This document shows positions 1 to 5,024 of a DNA stretch of 5,024 nt, one piece after another. The notes under the pieces were generated by a model. The model did no database searches. It had not been told where the DNA came from and worked only from the letters and a program-made list of their open reading frames with translations. How positions within the stretch are numbered: position 1 is the first letter of the stretch; each line of letters starts with the position of its first letter. The stretch is from assembly GCA_903850725.1 (NCBI GenBank), contig CAINMG010000043.1, positions 1-5,024 on the forward strand, in the 5' to 3' direction. Source of the stretch: Candidatus Staskawiczbacteria bacterium. GTDB lineage: Bacteria > Patescibacteriota > Minisyncoccia > Minisyncoccales > Staskawiczbacteraceae. The position numbers and the translations under genes were made by a program.

Positions 1-245
1 ATCAGAAAAAAGAAAAACCAGATATGGTTTTACTTGATATAATTATGCCAAAAATGGATGGCATGACAATGCTTAAAGAACTGAGAAAAAAAGAATGGGG
101 TAAGGAAGTCCCAGTTATTGTATTGTCAAATCTTTCTTATATTGAAAAAACTCAGGATTTGGTAAGGCAAGGGATTTCTGATTATTTGATAAAAACTGAT
201 TGGAAAATAGAAGATGTTGTAAAAAAAGTTAAAGAATTATTATAA
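1..245 (+). CDS. Response regulator receiver domain protein, C-terminal part (5' end outside window)
   Basis: The frame is open from base 3 and ends at TAA 243-245, giving the last 80 residues of a CheY-like receiver; the start lies upstream of the window. An internal ATG at 24 falls in the middle of the conserved PDMVLLD strand and is not the true start. Visible landmarks are the phospho-acceptor Asp in LLDIIMPKMDG (codon 36-38), the switch Ser in VIVLSNLS, and the conserved Lys in DYLIKTDW. The protein stops directly after the last receiver helix (IEDVVKKVKELL), so no DNA-binding or enzymatic output domain follows. It matches the downstream gene at about 51 of 75 aligned residues by hand count, so the two are tandem paralogs. 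It probably takes phosphate from a histidine kinase and acts by protein contact; the partner kinase is not in the window. Confidence 0.9.
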   Translation, partial: QKKEKPDMVLLDIIMPKMDGMTMLKELRKKEWGKEVPVIVLSNLSYIEKTQDLVRQGISDYLIKTDWKIEDVVKKVKELL

Positions 246-262
246 TTAAAAATTAAAAATTT

Positions 263-631
263 ATGGCAAAGAAAATTTTAGTTATTGAGGACGAGGAGTC
301 GCTTTTGAAAGTTTTAATTGAGAAGTTTACAATTGAAAAATTTGAAGTTTTTTCTGCTAGGGATGGTATAGATGGTTTAACTACAGCATTAAAAGAAAGA
401 CCAGATCTTATTCTTTTAGATATTATTATGCCAAAAATGGATGGGCTTACAATGCTTAAAGAATTAAGAAAAGATGAATCTGGCAAGAAAATTAAAGTTA
501 TAATGCTTACAAACTTAAGTGGAGAAGAGAATATAGCAGATGCAATTAGAAGTGGATCATTTGATTATTTAATTAAATCAGATTGGAAGATTGAAGATTT
601 AGTTAAAAGAGTTAAAGAAGTTTTAAGTTAA
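263..631 (+). CDS. Single-domain response regulator (CheY-like receiver)
   Basis: A complete 122-residue receiver domain, the usual length for a stand-alone CheY/Spo0F-type protein. The beta1 strand KKILVIEDEES supplies the acidic metal-binding residues (E9, D10, E11); D53 in LLDIIMPKMDG is the predicted phosphorylation site; T83 in MLTNLS and K105 in DYLIKSDW are the switch and conserved lysine positions. All catalytic receiver residues are present, so it should be phosphorylatable. No output domain follows; the protein ends at KRVKEVLS. The ATG at 263 gives a start right at beta1 (MAKKILVIEDE). Only an AT-rich 17-nt spacer separates it from the preceding paralog and no Shine-Dalgarno is visible; the pair is probably co-transcribed. 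Role by inference: phosphate-dependent signalling through partner binding, target unknown. Confidence 0.93.
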   Translation: MAKKILVIEDEESLLKVLIEKFTIEKFEVFSARDGIDGLTTALKERPDLILLDIIMPKMDGLTMLKELRKDESGKKIKVIMLTNLSGEENIADAIRSGSFDYLIKSDWKIEDLVKRVKEVLS

Positions 632-658
632 ATTTTTATTTTTAAATGAGCGTATAAT
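628..658 (+). promoter_or_regulatory. Probable promoter of gdhA-DUF192 unit
   Basis: A perfect TATAAT hexamer lies at 653-658, 17 bases ahead of the gdhA ATG at 676, which would leave a leader of roughly ten bases. The -35 side is weak: TTAAAT at 628-633 with a 19-bp spacer is the best I see, and it overlaps the stop of the preceding gene. No hairpin terminator is visible between 631 and 653, so read-through from the receiver genes is possible as well. Confidence 0.5.
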
Positions 659-675
659 GTTATAACAGAAAATAT

Positions 676-1815
676 ATGGAAATAATAAAAGATGATGAGT
701 GGGGGCCAGAATTAATTGTAAAAGTTCATGACGCAAAAATTGGGTTAGATGGTTTTTTGGTTGTAGACAACACTATACTTGGACCAGGGAAGGGGGGCAT
801 AAGGATGACTCATAATGTTTCAGAAGAAGAGGTAAGAAGGTTGGCTCGCGCCATGACTTGGAAAAATGCAATAGCTGGTATTCCTTTTGGTGGAGGCAAA
901 TCTGGAATTATTTGGTCCGGAGGCGATGCAAAACAAAAAAAAATATTAATGCAAGGTTTTGCAAAAGCTATAAAACCATTACTAATTAAAAAATATATTG
1001 CAGGGCCCGATGTAAATACAGGAGAATTGGAAATGGCGCAGTTTGTAGAAGCTACTGGAATTTTTAATTCTGCTACTGGTAAGCCGGCTAAATTGTGTGT
1101 TACAAATGGAAAAAAACAAAAGAAATGTGGCCTGCCTCATGAATTTGGAAGTACTGGTTTTGGGGTAGCTTGTTCTACGAAAGTAGCTTCAGAAGTTTTG
1201 GGGATTGATATTAAAGGGGCTACGGTCTCTATACATGGATTTGGTAATGTGGGCACTTTTGCTTATACATTTTTGACAGAAATGGGGGCCAAGGTAATTG
1301 CCATAGCTGATAAAGATGGAGCAGTTTTGGCAGAAAATGGTTTTGAGGTAAATGCGATGAAAGATATTATTAAGAATAGAAAACCAATTTCTGATTACCC
1401 TTCTAATTCCTTAGGGCAAGTAAAAATTATCACTGCAGAAGAATTTTGGAGGGTACCAGTAGATATTTTGATTCCAGCTTCTGTGACAGATGTTATAAAC
1501 GATAAAAATAAAAATGATATTAAAGCCAAACTAATTGTTGAAGCAGGAAATATTCCAATGCGAGAAAATGTTGAGGACGAATTATTTAAAAAAGGGATTA
1601 TGTTTGTTCCAGATTTTGTTGCTAATGCTGGGGGAGTGATTTCTTCTTATGCAGAGTATAAGGGCTATAATTCTAAAAAAATGTTTAAACTTGTGGAAGA
1701 AAAAATTGTTAAAGCTACAAAAGATGTAATGACCGAATCTTTGGCTACAAAAACAAACCCAAGAATTGTAGCTATGGATTTAGCTAAAAAGATTATTCTA
1801 GCTAAGAAAAAATGA
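676..1815 (+). CDS. gdhA: Glutamate dehydrogenase (Glu/Leu/Phe/Val dehydrogenase family)
   Basis: Cytosolic enzyme predicted to interconvert glutamate and 2-oxoglutarate plus ammonia with NAD(P). The 379 residues show an N-terminal substrate domain and a C-terminal Rossmann domain. Substrate residues match the three lysines of Clostridium symbiosum GDH (K89, K113, K125): K39 in GPGKGGIRM, K63 in MTWKNA and K75 in PFGGGKSG; D112 in AGPDVNT is the catalytic Asp. The Rossmann loop GFGNVG is at 188-193, with acidic D212 after beta2 (AIADKDG). S324 in NAGGVISSYAEY corresponds to S380; leucine dehydrogenases instead carry Leu at the first Lys position and Val at the Ser position, so glutamate is the favoured substrate. 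The protein is shorter than the common ~420-450 residues, and the usual interdomain segment is replaced by a Cys-containing stretch ending GLPHEFGSTGFGV. It overlaps the next gene by four bases. Cofactor choice is not certain. Confidence 0.92.
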   Translation: MEIIKDDEWGPELIVKVHDAKIGLDGFLVVDNTILGPGKGGIRMTHNVSEEEVRRLARAMTWKNAIAGIPFGGGKSGIIWSGGDAKQKKILMQGFAKAIKPLLIKKYIAGPDVNTGELEMAQFVEATGIFNSATGKPAKLCVTNGKKQKKCGLPHEFGSTGFGVACSTKVASEVLGIDIKGATVSIHGFGNVGTFAYTFLTEMGAKVIAIADKDGAVLAENGFEVNAMKDIIKNRKPISDYPSNSLGQVKIITAEEFWRVPVDILIPASVTDVINDKNKNDIKAKLIVEAGNIPMRENVEDELFKKGIMFVPDFVANAGGVISSYAEYKGYNSKKMFKLVEEKIVKATKDVMTESLATKTNPRIVAMDLAKKIILAKKK

Positions 1816-2276
1816 AAAAAGTTTGGATTATATTTTTAGTTTTTTTTATTATAATTTTATTACTGTTTTTAGCTTGGCAAAATTTCTATCAGAATAAAGA
1901 AATTATTTATAATAATAGTAGTGTTTGTATAGGGGGTAGTTGTTTTGAAATACAGCTGGCAGAAAATAGCTTACAACAAAGTAGGGGATTGATGTTTCGA
2001 GAAACTTTGTCAGAAAACAAAGGAATGTTTTTTGTTTTTAAAAAAGAAGCAAATTATCCATTTTGGATGAAAAATACCCATATTCCCCTTGATATTATTT
2101 GGATCAATGCAAATAAAGAAGTTGTTTTTATATCAGAATTTACAGAGCCCTGCAAGACATTTTTTTGTCCACAAATAAATCCACAGGTAAATGCTAAATA
2201 TGTGCTGGAAATTAATGCAGGACTTTCTCAAAAATTTGATTTTAAAGTAGGGGATTTTGTAGAAATAATTGATTGA
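1812..2276 (+). CDS. Membrane-anchored DUF192 family protein
   Basis: A 154-residue protein with an N-terminal MKK followed by a strongly hydrophobic segment at residues about 4-22, likely an uncleaved membrane anchor or signal peptide, placing the rest outside the membrane. The DUF192 (PF02643) signature follows in order: GLMFR (59-63), GMFFVF (71-76), FWMKNT (84-89), IPLDIIWI (91-98), a Cys pair C114 and C119, YVLEINAG (130-137) and a closing KVGDFVEI. The length is normal for the family. Two further cysteines (C39, C44) lie between anchor and domain and could form a disulfide. The ATG overlaps the gdhA stop (ATGA, 1812-1815), which indicates translational coupling; a functional link to glutamate metabolism does not follow from that. 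The biochemical function of DUF192 is not established, and none is assigned here. Confidence 0.9.
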   Translation: MKKVWIIFLVFFIIILLLFLAWQNFYQNKEIIYNNSSVCIGGSCFEIQLAENSLQQSRGLMFRETLSENKGMFFVFKKEANYPFWMKNTHIPLDIIWINANKEVVFISEFTEPCKTFFCPQINPQVNAKYVLEINAGLSQKFDFKVGDFVEIID

Positions 2277-2278
2277 TT

Positions 2279-2287
2279 TTATCCACA
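2279..2287 (+). other. DnaA-box-like 9-mer (TTATCCACA)
   Basis: The sequence is an exact match to the E. coli-type DnaA box consensus and begins three bases after the DUF192 stop, about 10 bases upstream of the -35 region of the surface-protein gene. Two looser relatives, TTGTCCACA (2165-2173) and AAATCCACA (2177-2185), lie inside the DUF192 coding region. One perfect site may occur by chance; no AT-rich unwinding region, dnaA or dnaN accompanies it, so an origin is not claimed. Confidence 0.25.
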
Positions 2288-2297
2288 GGCAAGGCAA

Positions 2298-2325
2298 TTG
2301 TTTTGATTTTTGAATGTGATATAAT
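2298..2325 (+). promoter_or_regulatory. Extended -10 promoter of the repeat surface-protein gene
   Basis: TGATATAAT at 2317-2325 is a perfect extended -10 (TG-N-TATAAT). A partial -35, TTGTTT at 2298-2303, is spaced 16 bp upstream. Transcription would begin near 2332, giving a leader of about 27 bases before ATG 2359. No Shine-Dalgarno motif is seen in that leader. The gene therefore has its own promoter and is probably transcribed separately from gdhA-DUF192. Confidence 0.6.
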
Positions 2326-2358
2326 GAATAAATATTAGTTAGAAATATATTTTCTGAA

Positions 2359-2556
2359 ATGGAAACAAATTTGTTAAAAAAAGAAAATAAATATGTCACA
2401 TTGTCATTCCCGCGAAAGCGGGAATCCAGAGTAAAGTGCAAGAACCCTGGATCCCCGATCAAGTCGGGGATGACACTTTCTGCAGTTTTGTTTTGCAGTG
2501 TTTTTGGGTTTGTGTTTTTATCACTTTTATTATTCCCAACCCAATCAGCCCAAGCC
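2359..2556 (+). other. Long Sec-type signal peptide (66 residues) of the repeat protein
   Basis: Residues 1-38 are hydrophilic and basic (K7, K8, K11, R19, K20, R21, R24, K26, K28, K35), residues 39-59 are hydrophobic (LSAVLFCSVFGFVFLSLLLF), and PTQSAQA gives an A-x-A site after residue 66. The leader is unusually long because most of the basic part (residues about 15-39) is encoded by a palindromic repeat element. An internal ATG at 2470 (M38) would give a 29-residue leader, but with no positive charge before the core, so the upstream start is favoured. Confidence 0.75.
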
Positions 2557-5024
2557 GCCACCAAGACATGGTCGGGAGCAGTTAGTAATTTGTGGAATGT
2601 TGCAGGCAACTGGGACGCACTCCCAATTGCCGGAGACGACCTTGTCTTCCCACTCACCCCAACAGGCAACAAAAGTAATAGCAACGATTTCCCAGCTGAC
2701 ACCTCATTCAACAGTATCACAATTCAAGGCACCGGCTACACGCTCGCCGGTAACCGCATCACTCTCGGAGCAGGAGGAATCACCCATGCAACGGGTACGG
2801 GTTCAAATACGATTAGCCTGGCAATCGTGCTCGGGGCGAACGTGACGGTGAGCATGGTGTCGGGAACAAATTTGTATTTAGATGGCATTATAAGCGATGG
2901 AGGGTCCGGTTATAGCGTTACGAAAATTTCAGCTGTGGACGGAAGTTTTAATTGGAAGGCGTTGTGGCTTCGTAACATTAATACATTTTCAGGCGGGCTT
3001 GTCATAAAGTCAGGAGTTGTACTCGCCGATCATAATAAATGGGGGTCTGGCCCGGTTACGATCGGTGATACAGGTGGACCATTGCCCGCACAAATGTATA
3101 TGACTTCTACTGGAACTGTTCCGAATCAAATTATTGCTGGGTCTGGAAGTAGTGGGGCTTTAAGTATTACATCTCCAGCGGGATCAACGTTAGCGGGGGG
3201 AATTTTGTTAGCCAATGATTTAACTTTAGAAAGTACAAGTAATAGTATTGTAGTCCAGTCTGGTGTTACGGGAACAGGAAATTTAATTCTTAGGTCTTAT
3301 AGTACCGGCTTTATCAGGATAGAAACAGGAACTGTAAACCACATTGGCACAATCACCAACTCTGGCACCGGCACTGGAACAACAACGATTAGTGCCGTGA
3401 TCGGTACGAACGTCACTGGCGTAATTCAAAACTCTACTACTTCGCAATTGAATTTGTCCGGAGCAAACACATTTACATCGGGGCTAACAATCAAGGCTGG
3501 GACAGTCGCATTGACTACTAGTACATCTGCGGGTGGAGGTTCAGGAACTGGTACAATCACTATTGGTGATTCGAGTGGTACTGCGAATGCTACGTTAACT
3601 GGAACTTCTACTACAACATTCGCCAATCCTATCACAGTAGCATCTGGAAGCAGTGGTGTGTTGAGCCTTGATCGAACTGGTGGATATATCACGTTTTCAG
3701 GTGCTATCTCGCTCAGCAATAATCTCACAATTCATAATTCAGTCCCCGGTGGAACTGGATCAATTACGATTACTGGTGGGATTTCTGGAACTGGAAACAT
3801 AGTTATAAGTGGAGGAGGATCAGCTTCAACCGTTGTTTTGTCCAATGGCTCGATAAACAATGTGGGAACTATTATTAACAATGGAGCTACAACAGGTGCT
3901 ACTACAATCTCCGCAGTAATCGGCACGAATGTCACGGGCGTTATCCAGAACTCGGCTACATCACAACTGACGCTGAGCGGGACGAACACATTCACAAGTG
4001 GTGTAACAGTAAAAGCTGGAGACGTATATGCATCTTCTAGTGCGGCCTATGGTAATGGGGGAACGATCACTTTGGGTGATAGTAGTGGAAGTGCTGGTGC
4101 TCGACTCAGAACAAATACTAATTCTAGTTTTGTAAATCCAATTACGGTTGCATCTGGAAGTAGTGGCAGTTTAGAAATTTACACAGGCGACGGTGCTAAT
4201 TCGGTGACTTATAGTGGCTTAATCACGTTGGCGAATAACTTATCTTTAACAGGAGCCAATGGAGTTACTATAAGTGGTGGGATTTCTGGAACTGGCAATC
4301 TTATAATTAATAAAACAACGCCAAATAATGTCACTTTTTCAACCGCCTCCCTTAATCACGCCGGAACAATCACTAACAGTGGTACCGGCACAGGAACCAC
4401 GACAATTTCCGCAGTGATTGGCACAAACGTCACGGGTGTAATTCAAAACTCTGCCACATCGCAGTTGGATTTGAGTGGTGCAAATACATTTACAAGTGGT
4501 TTGAGAGTGTTGGCAGGAACAGTTCGTGCTGTAGGGTCTTCAACAAATAATCAATTTGGTGGTAATGCGAACCAGGTTACACTGGGAGATACAAGTGGAG
4601 TTGCTGATGCAACATTATGGGGTAATCACAACATGGTGTATCCGCAACCAATTGCTGTAGTTTCGGGCAGTAGTGGTATAGCAAAAATAATGGCGCAAGC
4701 CACTTACCCGACGTTTTCTGGGGGTATTGTATTATCGAAGGATCTTCTCGTAACAACAACAGGGGCAGGTGCTATCGGATTAACCGGTGGCATTACTGGT
4801 ACTGGCAATGTAACGATTACTGGGTCAGCATCAGGTACCGTTAATTTTGCTACTAATCCAATCAACCACACCGGCACAATCACCAACTCCGGCACCGGCA
4901 CCGGAACTACCACAATCTCCGCAGTCATCGGAACAAATGTAACAGGAATAACACAAAATAGTTCCACATCAAAATTACTGCTCTCCGGGAATAATTCAAA
5001 CACTGAAAATGTGACAATTTCTGC
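2359..5024 (+). CDS. Secreted repeat protein with autotransporter-associated beta-strand (PATR-like) repeats, 3' end outside window
   Basis: The frame is open from ATG 2359 to the window end: 888 codons with no stop. ATG 2359 is the first ATG after the in-frame TAA at 2329-2331 and sits just downstream of an extended -10 promoter. Order of parts: basic leader (1-38), hydrophobic core (39-59), signal-peptidase site AQA|A after residue 66, a Trp-rich N-terminal segment (TWSGAVSNLWN..GNWD..P.AGDDLVF, 68-97) of a kind often starting PATR proteins, then Gly/Thr/Ser/Asn-rich repeats to the edge. The repeats carry LSGANTFTSGLTIKAGTV-like strands, the hallmark of PF12951/TIGR02601. There is no Cys after the signal peptide and few charged residues, as expected of an extracellular parallel beta-helix. 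Likely role: surface display or adhesion, inferred only. No autotransporter barrel, sortase motif or anchor can be judged because the C-terminus is missing. Codons are much richer in G+C than in the genes to the left. Confidence 0.88.
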   Translation, partial: METNLLKKENKYVTLSFPRKRESRVKCKNPGSPIKSGMTLSAVLFCSVFGFVFLSLLLFPTQSAQAATKTWSGAVSNLWNVAGNWDALPIAGDDLVFPLTPTGNKSNSNDFPADTSFNSITIQGTGYTLAGNRITLGAGGITHATGTGSNTISLAIVLGANVTVSMVSGTNLYLDGIISDGGSGYSVTKISAVDGSFNWKALWLRNINTFSGGLVIKSGVVLADHNKWGSGPVTIGDTGGPLPAQMYMTSTGTVPNQIIAGSGSSGALSITSPAGSTLAGGILLANDLTLESTSNSIVVQSGVTGTGNLILRSYSTGFIRIETGTVNHIGTITNSGTGTGTTTISAVIGTNVTGVIQNSTTSQLNLSGANTFTSGLTIKAGTVALTTSTSAGGGSGTGTITIGDSSGTANATLTGTSTTTFANPITVASGSSGVLSLDRTGGYITFSGAISLSNNLTIHNSVPGGTGSITITGGISGTGNIVISGGGSASTVVLSNGSINNVGTIINNGATTGATTISAVIGTNVTGVIQNSATSQLTLSGTNTFTSGVTVKAGDVYASSSAAYGNGGTITLGDSSGSAGARLRTNTNSSFVNPITVASGSSGSLEIYTGDGANSVTYSGLITLANNLSLTGANGVTISGGISGTGNLIINKTTPNNVTFSTASLNHAGTITNSGTGTGTTTISAVIGTNVTGVIQNSATSQLDLSGANTFTSGLRVLAGTVRAVGSSTNNQFGGNANQVTLGDTSGVADATLWGNHNMVYPQPIAVVSGSSGIAKIMAQATYPTFSGGIVLSKDLLVTTTGAGAIGLTGGITGTGNVTITGSASGTVNFATNPINHTGTITNSGTGTGTTTISAVIGTNVTGITQNSSTSKLLLSGNNSNTENVTIS
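2402..2475 (+). repeat. Dispersed palindromic repeat element, two hairpins, inserted in frame
   Basis: The 74-bp element is bounded by the inverted hexamers TGTCAT (2402-2407) and ATGACA (2470-2475). Inside are two perfect 8-bp stems: ATTCCCGC/GCGGGAAT (2406-2413 and 2418-2425, loop GAAA) and ATCCCCGA/TCGGGGAT (2451-2458 and 2464-2471, loop TCAAG). The two halves are also imperfect inverted copies of each other, meeting at CCAG (2426-2429) and CTGG (2447-2450). This is the widespread repeat that is often mistranslated as PRKRESR, SRESGNPE or DSRFRGND in many bacterial genomes; the first hairpin fits the Neisseria dRS3 pattern ATTCCC-N8-GGGAAT. Here it is read without a stop as part of the repeat-protein gene. 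Only one copy lies in the window, so its dispersed nature rests on recognition. Confidence 0.85.
2980..5024 (+). repeat. Tandem ~500-bp coding repeats (four full units and the start of a fifth)
   Basis: Taking the Asn of the NTF motif as the phase, units begin at residues 208, 370, 543, 709 and 879, giving periods of 162, 173, 166 and 170 residues (nucleotides 2980-3465, 3466-3984, 3985-4482, 4483-4992, then 4993 onward). Each unit runs NTFxSGLxIKAGxV, then a (T)IGDSSG block, NPITVASGSSG, a FSG..SLxNNLTI strand, ITGGISGTGN, and HxGTITNSGTGTGTTTISAVIGTNVTGVIQNS. The first unit is the most diverged: its NTF and GSGSSG motifs and its closing GTITNSGTGTG-TTISAVIGTNVTG block are recognisable, but the rest is loose. 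The fifth has NSN in place of NTF. Amino-acid conservation clearly exceeds nucleotide conservation. Confidence 0.85.

Noticed and set aside
253..486. 77-codon minus-strand frame
   Set aside because: It is antisense to the complete receiver gene, which has all catalytic residues.
2393..2434. Tiny frame reading MSHCHSRESGNPE then stop
   Set aside because: This is the classic spurious translation of the palindromic repeat in another frame; 13 codons, no ribosome-binding site.
2480..2515. Hairpin followed by T-rich sequence resembling a terminator
   Set aside because: The stem is only 5 bp with a 9-base loop, the T-tract is interrupted by G residues, and it lies inside the signal-peptide core of an open frame.
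2133..2720. 195-codon reading frame on the minus strand containing a DSRFRGND-like peptide
   Set aside because: It covers the end of DUF192, the promoter, the palindromic element and the start of the repeat gene on the opposite strand. The RFRGND peptide is the reverse-strand reading of the repeat element, and the rest shows no domain.
2498..2845. 115-codon + strand reading frame rich in Gln, Ser and Pro
   Set aside because: It lies in another frame of the repeat-protein gene, whose own frame carries a signal peptide and the conserved Trp and Gly motifs; no start signal or domain supports it.
3426..5003. Several Val/Pro-rich minus-strand frames (3426-3728, 3732-3995, 4577-4759, 4704-5003)
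   Set aside because: They are antisense shadows of the Gly/Thr/Asn-rich repeats, and they recur with the repeat period, as expected for a shadow.
2980..5024. CRISPR-like or satellite array
   Set aside because: The period of about 500 bp is a multiple of three, the frame stays open throughout and conservation is at the protein level, so this is a coding repeat.

Overview
The window is bacterial DNA, all readable genes on the + strand, with an AT-rich left half and a large, compositionally different surface-protein gene filling the right half. Short stand-alone receiver proteins with the YLIK(T/S)DW ending, a compact glutamate dehydrogenase of the GLPHE(F/L)GSTGFGV type, near absence of Shine-Dalgarno sequences and a dispersed CCCGCGAAAGCGGG-type palindrome together suggest a member of the Candidate Phyla Radiation (Patescibacteria, Parcubacteria-like). 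This is an inference from remembered family resemblance, not from a search. TGA acts as stop at two genes, so the UGA=Gly code of some CPR lineages is not in use here.

Left part (1-631): the 3' end of one single-domain response regulator, then a complete paralog 17 nt downstream. Neither carries an output domain, so they would signal by protein contact or as phosphorelay parts. Middle (653-2276): a clear -10 box, then glutamate dehydrogenase (gdhA) overlapping by ATGA with a membrane-anchored DUF192 protein, forming a two-gene transcriptional unit.

Right part (2277-5024): a short intergenic region with an extended -10 promoter and a perfect DnaA-box-like 9-mer, then a reading frame open from ATG 2359 to the window edge (888 codons, no stop). 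It encodes a signal peptide, a Trp-containing N-terminal region and at least four ~162-173-residue Gly/Thr/Ser-rich repeats carrying the autotransporter-associated beta-strand motif (SGxNTFxSGLxIxAGTV). It is predicted to be a secreted, beta-helical surface protein; its C-terminus and anchor lie outside the window.

The most notable observation is that a 74-bp double-hairpin palindromic repeat sits in frame inside this gene and supplies the basic n-region of its signal peptide, a CPR analogue of the protein-coding palindromic elements known from Rickettsia. The second is that the protein repeats are perfectly conserved at a 13-residue core although up to 12 of its 13 codons differ.
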